Shown here piece after piece: positions 17,478 through 24,981 of a DNA stretch of 64,000 bases. The translations under genes and the position numbers were made by a program. The stretch lies in NCBI GenBank assembly GCA_038522735.1, contig JBCBJX010000004.1:13605-77604 (forward strand), written 5' to 3'. The first letter of the stretch is position 1; every line of letters begins with the position of its first letter. The notes under the pieces were generated by a model that saw nothing but the letters and a program-made list of their open reading frames with translations, was not told the DNA's origin and did no database searches. The stretch is from JBCBJX01 sp038522735 (GTDB taxonomy: Bacteria > Pseudomonadota > Alphaproteobacteria > Caulobacterales > Parvularculaceae).

Positions 17478-18728
17478 TCAGTCTGCGGACGCAAGATCCG
17501 CCGCGAGGGCGTGCGGGAGGAGAGCGAAAAGCCGGGCCTCGGCGCGCAACTCGCCCGCGCGGTCGCCCGCCTCAGGGCCGGAGCCGAGATAAAGGTCAGC
17601 CCGCAAGGGGCCGCGAATGGCGCCGCCGACATCCTGTGCGATGTAGAGGTCGGAAAGATCAGCGTCCTCGCCGTCGACGGCCACGAACACCGGCGCGCCG
17701 AGGGGCAGGTGGGTCCGGTCGAGGGCGAGGGACCGCCGCGGGGCGAGCTGCACCCCCTGGGCGCCGAGGGGTCCGCCCTCGGGGTCGCCCAGATCGTCGA
17801 GCTCCCGGAAAAACACCCATGACGCGTTCTCGTTCATCACATCGTCCGCTAGCGCCGGATTGCCCTCAAGCCACGTGCGGATCGTCTGCATGCTCGTTTC
17901 TTCAAGCGTCAGCGCCTTTCGATCGACCAGCACCCTGCCGACGGCCGTGTAGGCCTTGCCGTTCTTGCCGGCGTAGCCGATGCGGCGCTCCGAGCCGTCC
18001 TCGAAGACGAGGCGGCCGGACCCCTGGATCTGCAGGAAGAGGAGATCGACGGGCCGCATCCAGGCGAGGGGCTCCGCGCCCGCGAGGCCCTCGGCGAGGA
18101 TGGCTTCGCGTTCCGGGATCGGGCGGAGGCGACCCTCTTCCAGGACGCCCGCGATGCTCCGGCCTCTGAGACTGCCGGCGAACTCGCCGAGATCGACGCT
18201 CATATAGCCGTCGGGAAGGTCGAGAACCGGGTGGGAAAACTCCGCCGTCCGCGTCGGCGAGCCGTCATAGACGGGTTCGAAATAGCCTGTGATCAGCGCC
18301 CGGTCGTTGACGACATGGCGCTCGCCGAAGAGACGGTCCTCGCGCTCGATCCGGCTGACGGCGACCGGCGTGAAGTGAGCGCGGAAAAAGGCGCGAGCGG
18401 CCGCCTCCCGCCCGCCGTCCTGAAGGATCAGCTTGACGTCCGCACACGGCGCCGACCACGCCTCCTCCTCGGCGAGCCGACCGTTCCCGGCGGCGCACGA
18501 GAGCGCGAAAGGCGCGAGCGCCGGGGCGACCTCGCTCGCCGCCCAGCCGGGCAGCGCCTCGAAAGAGATCGGCTGGTATTGCGCGCCGACGGCCGGCGCC
18601 GGCCGCGTTGCGGAATATCGGTAGATGGCGAATGCGCCGACCGCGACGATCAGAAGCGCGATCATGGGGCCGGTCGGCCGCCCCTTGCGCCGGATGCGGG
18701 TGCGGGGCGTGCGCAACTCGACGGTCAC
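17478..18728 (-). CDS. mltA: Membrane-bound lytic murein transglycosylase A
   Basis: MltA cleaves the glycan strands of peptidoglycan, leaving 1,6-anhydro ends. The 416-residue protein has a basic N-terminus and a single membrane helix (MIALLIVAVGAFAIYR), so it is anchored by a helix rather than by lipid. The MltA domain contains ALITGYFEPVYDGSP and MRPVDLLFLQIQGSGRL. The 3D domain carries DLYIAQDVGGAIRGPLRADL, with the catalytic Asp region. It is followed by smr and preceded by timA, the usual alphaproteobacterial order. Confidence 0.94.
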   Translation of the reverse strand: MTVELRTPRTRIRRKGRPTGPMIALLIVAVGAFAIYRYSATRPAPAVGAQYQPISFEALPGWAASEVAPALAPFALSCAAGNGRLAEEEAWSAPCADVKLILQDGGREAAARAFFRAHFTPVAVSRIEREDRLFGERHVVNDRALITGYFEPVYDGSPTRTAEFSHPVLDLPDGYMSVDLGEFAGSLRGRSIAGVLEEGRLRPIPEREAILAEGLAGAEPLAWMRPVDLLFLQIQGSGRLVFEDGSERRIGYAGKNGKAYTAVGRVLVDRKALTLEETSMQTIRTWLEGNPALADDVMNENASWVFFRELDDLGDPEGGPLGAQGVQLAPRRSLALDRTHLPLGAPVFVAVDGEDADLSDLYIAQDVGGAIRGPLRADLYLGSGPEAGDRAGELRAEARLFALLPHALAADLASAD

Positions 18729-18736
18729 GCCGCGCC

Positions 18737-19366
18737 TCAGCCCGCCCCGGTCGCGACGAGGGTCCAGTTGGGATCGCGGGATTTCGCGTCGCGCTCGAAG
18801 GTCCAGCGGTCCTTCACGAGATCAACCCGGGAGGGGTCGCCGGCGACAACTTCGCCCGCCGCGTTGCGCGTCACCCGCGTCTGATCGGATCGGAAGGCGA
18901 CGGCGATGCGCACGGCGCCGTCTTTGACGCCGCCCTGGTCGATCTTCGCGTCTTCAAGGCCGATGATCTGCACCTCGGCGGTTTCGCCCCGTTCGGCGCG
19001 CTGGGCAATGTAGGCCTCGAACGCCTCCAGCACTTTCGGCGCGATGAACTGGCGGACCGGCGAAAGGTCGCCGCGGGCGGTCGCCGTCACGATCATCTCA
19101 TAAGCGCCGCGGGCGCCGGCGAGGAAGGTCTCAGGATCGAAATCGGGGTCGGCTGCGAGGACCGCATCGCTGCCCGGAAAAGACGGCGCGGGAGCGGACG
19201 GCGGAGCGTCTTCGGGCCGACGCTCTTCCGCAGCTTCGGCGCGTCCGCCCTCGATGGTCTTGAGATCAGGACGCCGCTCATGACCCGTCCGCGTCCCCAG
19301 AACGGAGACGAGACGGAACATGAAAAATGCGGCCACAAGGGCGAAGATGATCGTGATCGGATCCAT
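18737..19366 (-). CDS. timA: Tim44/TimA-domain membrane-anchored protein
   Basis: A 209-residue protein with an N-terminal membrane helix (DPITIIFALVAAFFMFRLV), a Pro/Ala-rich acidic linker and a C-terminal Tim44-like domain (DPETFLAGARGAYEMIVTA onward). It ends near WTLVATGAG. TimA is the bacterial homologue of the mitochondrial import motor adaptor and lies in the inner membrane. The gene is 8 bp upstream of mltA and divergent from fxsA, with secB close by, the classical arrangement. Confidence 0.9.
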   Translation of the reverse strand: MDPITIIFALVAAFFMFRLVSVLGTRTGHERRPDLKTIEGGRAEAAEERRPEDAPPSAPAPSFPGSDAVLAADPDFDPETFLAGARGAYEMIVTATARGDLSPVRQFIAPKVLEAFEAYIAQRAERGETAEVQIIGLEDAKIDQGGVKDGAVRIAVAFRSDQTRVTRNAAGEVVAGDPSRVDLVKDRWTFERDAKSRDPNWTLVATGAG

Positions 19367-19470
19367 GAGCCTCTTCGGCGTTGGTCCCGCGGACTTAAAC
19401 AGGACGAAGCCGGGTATATATGGTCAATGCGCTGCTTTGCACCCGCGGCGCGTCACTGAGGAGCAACGCT

Positions 19471-19869
19471 TTGCTCGTCCTCTTCGCCCTTCTTATCGCA
19501 ACGCCCCTTATCGAACTGTTTCTCTTGATAAAAGCAGGCGGCGCTTTCGGCGCATGGCCGGTCGTCGGACTTTGTATCGCGACGGCGGCTGTCGGGGCGG
19601 CCCTCCTGCGCCTGCAGAGCGCCAGCGCGCTTGCGGACCTCCAGCGCGATCTGAACGAGGGTCGCACGCCGGTCGAGCCCGTCGTCCATGGTGCAATCCT
19701 TCTCGCCGCAGCGCCGATGCTGCTGACGCCCGGTTTCGTCACCGACGCCCTCGGCTTTATTCTGCTGATCCCGCCGATCCGGCTCCTTATCGGCCGGCAT
19801 GTCCTGCGCTGGGTCCGCTCGCGGATGGAGAAGGGCGACCTTAAAGTCATCCGCATCGAGCGGTATTGA
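19471..19869 (+). CDS. fxsA: FxsA-family membrane protein
   Basis: A small inner-membrane protein of the FxsA family, named for suppression of F exclusion of phage T7. From the TTG at 19471 the product is 132 residues and begins with the hydrophobic LLVLFALLIATPLIELFLL helix. GGAFGAWPV and LLLTPGFVTDALGFILLIPP follow, the latter being the family hallmark. GAGGAG-like GAGGAG stands 7 nt upstream (19458-19463), favouring TTG over the ATG at 19420, which adds a polar N-terminus. secB is 71 bp downstream. Confidence 0.88.
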   Translation: MLVLFALLIATPLIELFLLIKAGGAFGAWPVVGLCIATAAVGAALLRLQSASALADLQRDLNEGRTPVEPVVHGAILLAAAPMLLTPGFVTDALGFILLIPPIRLLIGRHVLRWVRSRMEKGDLKVIRIERY

Positions 19870-19940
19870 GGGGCTTGCTTGTTCCCCGGCGAGGCGCGTG
19901 CTAGCCCGCGCGCTCCGCTAACAATTCAGGCTTCTTCTCC

Positions 19941-20432
19941 ATGTCCGAAACGCCGACGCCGCCCGACGGCGCGCCCGAACCGAACCAGTCCGGCCCAGCC
20001 GCGCTCCGCGTCGCAACCCAGTATCTGAAGGACTTTTCCTTCGAAAACCCTCAGGCGCCGCAGAGTTTCCAGCATCTCGGCCAGCAGGGCGACATGGACG
20101 TCCAGATCTCGATCAACCCGCGCCATCTGGGCGGGAACCAGTATGAGGTCGAGCTCTCGATCCGGGTGACCGCCCGGCGCGAGGATGCGGCGATCTACGT
20201 CGCGGAAATTCTTTACGCGGGCGTTTTCGAGCTCCAGAACATTCCGTCGGACCAGGTTGAGCCGGTGTTGCTTATCGAGTGTCCGCGGGCGCTTTTTCCT
20301 TTCGCGCGGCGGATCATCGCCGACAGCGTACGGGACGGCGGCTACCAGCAGCTTTATCTCGACCCGATCGACTTCGTCGCGCTGTATCACCAGCGTACGA
20401 ACCAGGCGGCGCAGCCCGCCGGCAACGCCTAA
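19941..20432 (+). CDS. secB: Protein-export chaperone SecB
   Basis: SecB keeps precursors unfolded and hands them to SecA. The 163-residue tetramer subunit has YLKDFSFENPQAPQSF near the N-terminus, the family signature, plus YEVELSIRVTAR, AGVFELQNI and CPRALFPFARRIIAD in the expected order. The acidic Pro-rich N-terminal tail is common in alphaproteobacteria. Its stop overlaps the stop of the convergent dnaQ by 4 bp. Confidence 0.97.
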   Translation: MSETPTPPDGAPEPNQSGPAALRVATQYLKDFSFENPQAPQSFQHLGQQGDMDVQISINPRHLGGNQYEVELSIRVTARREDAAIYVAEILYAGVFELQNIPSDQVEPVLLIECPRALFPFARRIIADSVRDGGYQQLYLDPIDFVALYHQRTNQAAQPAGNA

Positions 20433-21133
20433 GGCGAGCCGACTTTCAGCCAGAGAGCGTTTTCGCCGAGCTCGGCCACGAACGCCGCGTGGGCTTCGGC
20501 TTCGGCGACGTCGCCCCTTGGGGCGAGAGGCTGGGGGCGGGACCGGGCGGCGCGGCGCAAGCCCGTCGCAGAATCTGTATCGTCCGCGCCCGCATCGAAA
20601 CTGAGACCGGCCTGCGCGCCGCCGGTGAGTTCGACATAGACAGAGGCGAGAAGTTCTGAGTCGAGCAGCGCTCCGTGCCCGTCGCGCTCCCGGATAGAGG
20701 TGTCGATCCCGAAGCGCGCGCACAGGGCGTCGAGACTGGCGGGCGAACCCGGGAACTTCCGTTTCGCGATGGCGAGGGTGTCGACGATCTTGTTCGAAAG
20801 CGCCGGCCGCCCGAGGCGGGTGAGTTCGGCGTTCATGAAGCGAACGTCGAAGGCGGCGTTGTGCGCGACGAGGGCGGCGTCGCCGACGAACTCGATGAAG
20901 CCGTCGACGACCGCAGGGTCTGAAAAGACCGGCTTATCCGACAAAAACTCCGTGGAGAGACCGTGAACGCGGAACGCACCTTCAGGCATGTCGCGCTCAG
21001 GATTGACGTAGGTGTGGAAGGTGCGTCCGGTGACGGCGCCGGCGCGTATTTCAAGGGCGCCGATCTCCACGACGCGGTCGCCGCTCTGGGGATCGACGCC
21101 CGTTGTTTCGGTATCGAAGATGATCTCTCGCAT
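20429..21133 (-). CDS. dnaQ: DNA polymerase III epsilon subunit (proofreading exonuclease)
   Basis: The proofreading 3'-5' exonuclease of the replicase. Exo I is REIIFDTETTG (Asp and Glu metal ligands), Exo II is LVAHNAAFDVRFMN, and Exo III-epsilon is HGALLDSELLASVYVEL. The start at 21133 (MREI) is preferred, since it is the usual N-terminus and leaves 10 bp to coaE, whereas the longer frame would run into coaE. The length is 234 residues. It is part of the leftward coaE-dnaQ pair. Confidence 0.95.
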   Translation of the reverse strand: MREIIFDTETTGVDPQSGDRVVEIGALEIRAGAVTGRTFHTYVNPERDMPEGAFRVHGLSTEFLSDKPVFSDPAVVDGFIEFVGDAALVAHNAAFDVRFMNAELTRLGRPALSNKIVDTLAIAKRKFPGSPASLDALCARFGIDTSIRERDGHGALLDSELLASVYVELTGGAQAGLSFDAGADDTDSATGLRRAARSRPQPLAPRGDVAEAEAHAAFVAELGENALWLKVGSP

Positions 21134-21143
21134 GGACTGAGAG

Positions 21144-21749
21144 CTAAGCTGCTTCGAGGCGAGCGGCAAAGCGCCGGCGCAGATCAGCGAGGACGGCGCG
21201 CACGGCGTCGCGAGCCAGGTCGAGGCCGCAATGGGTCCAGATTAGATAGTCCGCCTGACGACGCTTTTCGGCATCAGGCGTCTGGCGTGCGACAATGAAA
21301 TCGAGCTGCGCCTCGGTCATGCCGGGGCGCTCCAGAACGCGCCGGCGACGAACCGCGTCCGGCGCCGTGACGACGACGACAGCGTCGGCCTCTGTCGATC
21401 CTCCGCCCTCGAGATAAAGTGGGATGTCGAGGACCGCGATTTCTGCGGAACTAGACGCCAGCGCGGCGGCGCGGTCGGCGGCGACCAGCGGATGCACGAC
21501 CGCCTCAACTTTTTTCAGAAGATCAGGGTCCTTCCTGATGAGGTCGGAAAGCGCGCCGCGATCAACACCACCGCCCGAGACCGCCGCGGGGGCGATTTCA
21601 GCGATCCCCCCCGCCGCGCCGCCGCCCGGCGCGTAGAGCCGATGCACCGCCGCGTCGGCGTCCCAGACGGCCGCGCCTTCTTCGGCGAAGAGGGAGGCGG
21701 TGGTCGATTTCCCCATGCCGATGGAGCCGGTGAGGACGACGACGATCAC
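21144..21749 (-). CDS. coaE: Dephospho-CoA kinase
   Basis: CoaE phosphorylates dephospho-CoA, the last step of coenzyme A synthesis. The 201-residue P-loop kinase has Walker A GSIGMGKST at residue 8, DADAAVHRLY as the CoA-binding helix start, and LDIPLYLEGG. The LID segment AEKRRQADYLIWT is typical. The start overlaps the stop of aroE by 4 bp, so the two are coupled. Confidence 0.96.
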   Translation of the reverse strand: MIVVVLTGSIGMGKSTTASLFAEEGAAVWDADAAVHRLYAPGGGAAGGIAEIAPAAVSGGGVDRGALSDLIRKDPDLLKKVEAVVHPLVAADRAAALASSSAEIAVLDIPLYLEGGGSTEADAVVVVTAPDAVRRRRVLERPGMTEAQLDFIVARQTPDAEKRRQADYLIWTHCGLDLARDAVRAVLADLRRRFAARLEAA

Positions 21750-22588
21750 GCGCGGGCCTCGAGCAGGCGTATGAGCATGGCCTTGGTCTCATCGGCGGGC
21801 GCCGGCTCGATCCCGAACCACCGGCGCGCAGCCTCGGCAGCCTGAGCGATCAGCATGTCGAGCCCGTCGATCAGATGGCGTCCGGCGCCCTCCGCCCGCG
21901 CCGCGGCTTTGGTGCGCAGGGGGTTGTACACCATCTCGAAGAACGCGCCGCCCGCGGAGGGAACGCACAGATGTTCCGGAAACGACGGGCCGCCCCGCAT
22001 GCCGAGGGTCGTGGCGTTGACCACAAGGTCGAAATTCTCGCCACGAGCAGTGTCGATATCACGAACCGCGGCGCCCCCCCCGATGACGCCTGCGACCTCC
22101 TCCGCCTTGCTCCTGGTGCGGTTTGCAATGGAAAGCGCCCCGGCGTCTCTCAGGGCCACGGCCGCGGCGCGCGCCGCGCCTCCCGCCCCGACGATCAGAA
22201 CCCGGCTCGCTGAAATGTCGGGGAAAACGCGCTCGACCGGCGTGCGGACGCCGGCCACATCCGAGTTCGCAGCGACGATGCGGCCCGCCTCTGTAAACGT
22301 CAGCATGTTCGCTGCGCCGACGGCGCTGGCGCCTTCCTCAATGTCGTCCGCGATCTGGAGAGCACGGTCCTTGTGCGGCGTCGTGACGTTGACGCCGCGC
22401 GCCCCGAGAGTCTGAAGCGCCGCGATTTTCGCGGGGAACGTCGAGCCGTCGGCTTCGAACCGGAGCGCCGCGTATGTCCCGCGCACGCCAGCTCGTTGAA
22501 GCCAGAAGGCGTGGAGCGCCGGCGACAGGGAGTGGGCGATGGGGTCCCCGATCACGGCGGCGAAGGGCGGCTGCAGCGCGTTCGTCAT
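21746..22588 (-). CDS. aroE: Shikimate dehydrogenase
   Basis: AroE reduces 3-dehydroshikimate with NADPH in aromatic amino acid synthesis. The 280-residue protein has the substrate-binding HSLSPALH motif, the catalytic Lys in VTTPHKDRAL and Asp in AANSDVAGV. The NADP loop is VGAGGAARAAAVAL, followed by IANRTRSKAEE. It lies 1 bp from maf and overlaps coaE. Confidence 0.96.
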   Translation of the reverse strand: MTNALQPPFAAVIGDPIAHSLSPALHAFWLQRAGVRGTYAALRFEADGSTFPAKIAALQTLGARGVNVTTPHKDRALQIADDIEEGASAVGAANMLTFTEAGRIVAANSDVAGVRTPVERVFPDISASRVLIVGAGGAARAAAVALRDAGALSIANRTRSKAEEVAGVIGGGAAVRDIDTARGENFDLVVNATTLGMRGGPSFPEHLCVPSAGGAFFEMVYNPLRTKAAARAEGAGRHLIDGLDMLIAQAAEAARRWFGIEPAPADETKAMLIRLLEARA

Positions 22589-22589
22589 C

Positions 22590-23183
22590 TCAGAAGGAAA
22601 GGAGGCCTTCGCCCCGAAGGAACCGCAGCAAAGGCGTCATGGGCAGTCCCAGAATGTCGGCATAGGCGCCGTCTATGCGCTCGAAGAGCCGGACCCCGAC
22701 ATCCTCCAGCTGGTAAGCGCCGACGCTTTCGATGATCGACGTCCGCGCGGCGGCCATGTAGGCGTCTATTTCCTCGGTCTTCAGTTGACGCATCAACAGG
22801 GTCGGCGCGGCGTGACCCCGCCAGAGGATCCGGGCGCCCCGCGCGACGACCGCCGATGTTTCCAGAACATGCGTCACCCCCGAGAGGGCGAGGATGCGCG
22901 CGCGCGCTTCGTCCTTATCCGCTGGTTTGTCGAGGGGCTCGCCGTTCAACGACAGGATCTGGTCGGCGCCGATCACGTACGCCTGCGGATTCGCACGTGA
23001 GACCGCGAGCGCCTTGGCTTCGGCAAGGGCGGTCGCGATATCGCGAACGGGCGCACCCTTCAGCCGGCGTTTTACAACGTCCTCAGCCACGCCCGAGCCG
23101 AGGGCTTTGAACGGCACTCCGGTGCTTTCAAGAAGCGCCCGGCGCGCGGCGCTCTTCGAGGCGAGTATGATTAAGGCGCTCAT
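22590..23183 (-). CDS. maf: Maf-family nucleotide pyrophosphatase
   Basis: A house-cleaning nucleoside triphosphate pyrophosphatase that hydrolyses non-canonical nucleotides. The 197-residue protein begins ILASKSAARRALLES, the substrate loop, and has VIGADQILSLNGEPLDKP and the Asp/Lys region after it. SVGAYQLEDVGVRLFERIDG matches the C-terminal motif. Whether it is the dTTP/UTP (YhdE) or the 7-methyl-GTP (YceF) type is not determined. It overlaps ppsR by 4 bp. Confidence 0.92.
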   Translation of the reverse strand: MSALIILASKSAARRALLESTGVPFKALGSGVAEDVVKRRLKGAPVRDIATALAEAKALAVSRANPQAYVIGADQILSLNGEPLDKPADKDEARARILALSGVTHVLETSAVVARGARILWRGHAAPTLLMRQLKTEEIDAYMAAARTSIIESVGAYQLEDVGVRLFERIDGAYADILGLPMTPLLRFLRGEGLLSF

Positions 23184-24046
23184 GCGTCCGCGCCCGTCGC
23201 GTTTCTTCGGGCGGAGAGCTCCGTCAGGATCGACGCGGCTGTCTCCTCAACCGAACGGCGAGAGACGTCGATGGCGGGCCAGCCATTGCGTTCATAGAGC
23301 CGCTTCGCATCGAGGACTTCCCGCCGCACAGCTTCTTCCGACAGATATTCGGTCGCGGACGAAGCGCCGAGATTGTCGATGCGGCTCTTTCGGATCTGCA
23401 ACAGGCGGGCGGGAGACGCATAAAGGCCGACGACCAGCGGCCGCTGGGCTTCGAAAAGCTGGGCCGGCAACTCGGCGCCCGGAACAAGCGGGATGTTCGC
23501 CGCCCGTACGCCGCGGTTGGCGAGATACATGCAGGTCGGCGTCTTCGATGTCCGGCTCGGCCCGAGAAGTACGACGTCGGCGACGTCGAGATCCCACCCG
23601 AGCTGGCCGTCATCATGGGCGAGGGTGTAATCGAGCGCCTCGATCCGGCGGAAGTATTCGTCGTCCAGCGCGTGCTGGGCACCGCTTCGCTGGGTCTGTT
23701 CGAGACCGAGGAAGGACGTGAAGGCGGACAAGGCCGGGTCGAGGACGGGGATCGCCGGGATCTGCAGCTGAGAGCACGCGACTTCCAGGCGGCGTCGAAG
23801 GTCCGGTTTCATCAGGGTATACATGACGAGACCAGGAGAGGCCTCGATCTCCACAAGGGCGCGATCGAGCTGCTGCGGCGAGCGCACCAACGCGAAGATG
23901 TGCTCGATCGCGTTCACGTTTCGGAACTGAGAGATCGCCGCCTTTAAAACGGCGGTCAGCGTTTCCCCTGTCGCATCCGAAACGAGATGGACATGAAAGA
24001 AAGTGGCGGCGCCGGTGCGGGCGCGGTCGGCGGCGGTCTCCACCAT
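23180..24046 (-). CDS. ppsR: Pyruvate phosphate dikinase/PEP synthase regulatory protein (DUF299)
   Basis: A bifunctional ADP-dependent kinase and Pi-dependent phosphorylase that controls PPDK or PEP synthase. The 288-residue protein starts with FFHVHLVSDATGETL and has the P-loop-like LLGPSRTSKTPTCMYLANRG, the family signature. Which dikinase it controls cannot be told here. It is the first leftward gene after the origin region and corresponds by position to the first gene right of the Caulobacter origin. Confidence 0.93.
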   Translation of the reverse strand: MVETAADRARTGAATFFHVHLVSDATGETLTAVLKAAISQFRNVNAIEHIFALVRSPQQLDRALVEIEASPGLVMYTLMKPDLRRRLEVACSQLQIPAIPVLDPALSAFTSFLGLEQTQRSGAQHALDDEYFRRIEALDYTLAHDDGQLGWDLDVADVVLLGPSRTSKTPTCMYLANRGVRAANIPLVPGAELPAQLFEAQRPLVVGLYASPARLLQIRKSRIDNLGASSATEYLSEEAVRREVLDAKRLYERNGWPAIDVSRRSVEETAASILTELSARRNATGADA

Positions 24047-24359
24047 CAGCTGTGGAAACTCCCATCAAATCCGTCGGAGATCACCCGCTCCTACGCTAAA
24101 TCCCGGCGCAGCTGCAAAACTCAGCACGTTTCGCCCGTTTGTGACGGAAAGTTGAATGGCGGAAAAGCCTGTGGATTGCTGTGGAGGGGTTTGTGTGGCG
24201 CAGCTGTCGAAATCTTCGAGCCGCACGCAGGCGCATCCGTTGCGCTTTTCGCTGTTTATCCGCTTTCCGACAGATTTCGACAGCCGGGTTCTGTTTCTGC
24301 GGCGATGTCGTTATTCGGTGAGTTCGCTTTTCCCCACCCTCCACAGAACAATAGGAATG

Positions 24360-24375
24360 TTAAGACTCTATTAAC
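24360..24375 (+). promoter_or_regulatory. CtrA box 1 (TTAA-N7-TTAAC) containing a GANTC site
   Basis: A perfect TTAA-GACTCTA-TTAAC match to the full CtrA consensus. The spacer contains GACTC (24364-24368), a CcrM methylation target. It lies 32 bp upstream of the hemJ start, inside the candidate origin, so it could block initiation, control hemJ, or both. Confidence 0.7.
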
Positions 24376-24380
24376 CTTAC

Positions 24381-24396
24381 TTAATAGTTTCTTAAC
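24381..24396 (+). promoter_or_regulatory. CtrA box 2 (TTAA-N7-TTAAC)
   Basis: A second perfect match, TTAA-TAGTTTC-TTAAC, begins 21 bp after box 1, two helical turns away and on the same face. It ends just before the GGAG ribosome site of hemJ, so CtrA bound here would cover the hemJ translation-initiation/promoter region. Confidence 0.7.
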
Positions 24397-24406
24397 GGAG
24401 CCCCGC

Positions 24407-24835
24407 ATGGCCTATCTGATCGTCAAATGGCTGCACGTCCTGGCCGTCATCGCCTGGATGGCCGGCATGATGTATCTGCCAAGGCTGTTCATCTATCATT
24501 TTGAAAGCGAGAGGGGCGGCGAAGCCGAAGCCCTTTTCCAGACCATGCAGCGCCGCCTCCTGAAGGGCATCATGACGCCCTCCCTCGTCGCCGTCTGGGC
24601 GTTGGGGCTCGGCATGATCGCGCTCGAGCGAGGTCTCCTGCAGGCGCCCTGGCTCTGGTTGAAAATCGTCCTGGTCCTCGCCATGTCCGCCGTGCACGGG
24701 TTTTACGCTCGTGCGCAGAGAGCCTTCGAAGCAGGCGACCGCCCGCAAACCCAGCGCTTCTGGCGGATCATGAACGAAGGTCCGTTCGTCCTCCTCATCG
24801 CCATCGTTTTCCTCGTCGTGGTGAAACCGTTTTGA
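24407..24835 (+). CDS. hemJ: Protoporphyrinogen IX oxidase HemJ
   Basis: HemJ oxidises protoporphyrinogen IX to protoporphyrin IX in haem synthesis at the inner membrane. From the ATG at 24407, with GGAG 6 nt upstream, the protein has 142 residues, the family's usual size, and four transmembrane helices. The first helix carries the conserved haem-ligand His in LIVKWLHVLAVIAWMAGMMYLPRLF. Conserved Lys and His follow in WLWLKIVLVLAMSAVHGFYAR. The longer upstream frame is discarded. hemE, its usual neighbour at this locus, is absent. Confidence 0.94.
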   Translation: MAYLIVKWLHVLAVIAWMAGMMYLPRLFIYHFESERGGEAEALFQTMQRRLLKGIMTPSLVAVWALGLGMIALERGLLQAPWLWLKIVLVLAMSAVHGFYARAQRAFEAGDRPQTQRFWRIMNEGPFVLLIAIVFLVVVKPF

Positions 24836-24981
24836 GGACCGATTGACGGGCGACTGCTCCCGCGCGTATTTCTAATGCTCCCGCCCTTGAGCGCCCTCAC
24901 CGGCGCTCCCGATGCTTTTCAAACATTTCCGAGGCAATTCGCACGGCGTCCGCCGAAATTGCGTCTCCCGCCCGAGGTCCT

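Larger units (their letters stand above)
24047..24406. other. Candidate chromosomal replication origin (oriC)
   Basis: This is the longest gene-free interval in the window (360 bp), bounded by ppsR leftward and hemJ rightward. Known: the Caulobacter origin lies between the ppsR-maf-aroE-coaE-dnaQ-secB side and the hemE-rho-mnmE-mnmG-rsmG-parAB side, the same neighbours as here except that hemE is absent. Seen: an AT-rich right end (about 24345-24396), two full CtrA boxes, and TGTGG-type DnaA-like boxes with mismatches at 24051, 24170, 24180 and 24194. There is TTATCCGCT at 24256, and CTCCACA with TCCCCA at 24331-24345. No box is a perfect TTATCCACA. Gene polarity switches here. The assignment rests mainly on synteny and the CtrA boxes. 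Confidence 0.75.

Noticed and set aside
24371..24384. A third TTAA-TTAA pair in the origin region
   Set aside because: The spacing is 6, not 7, so it does not fit the CtrA consensus; it arises from the halves of the two true boxes.
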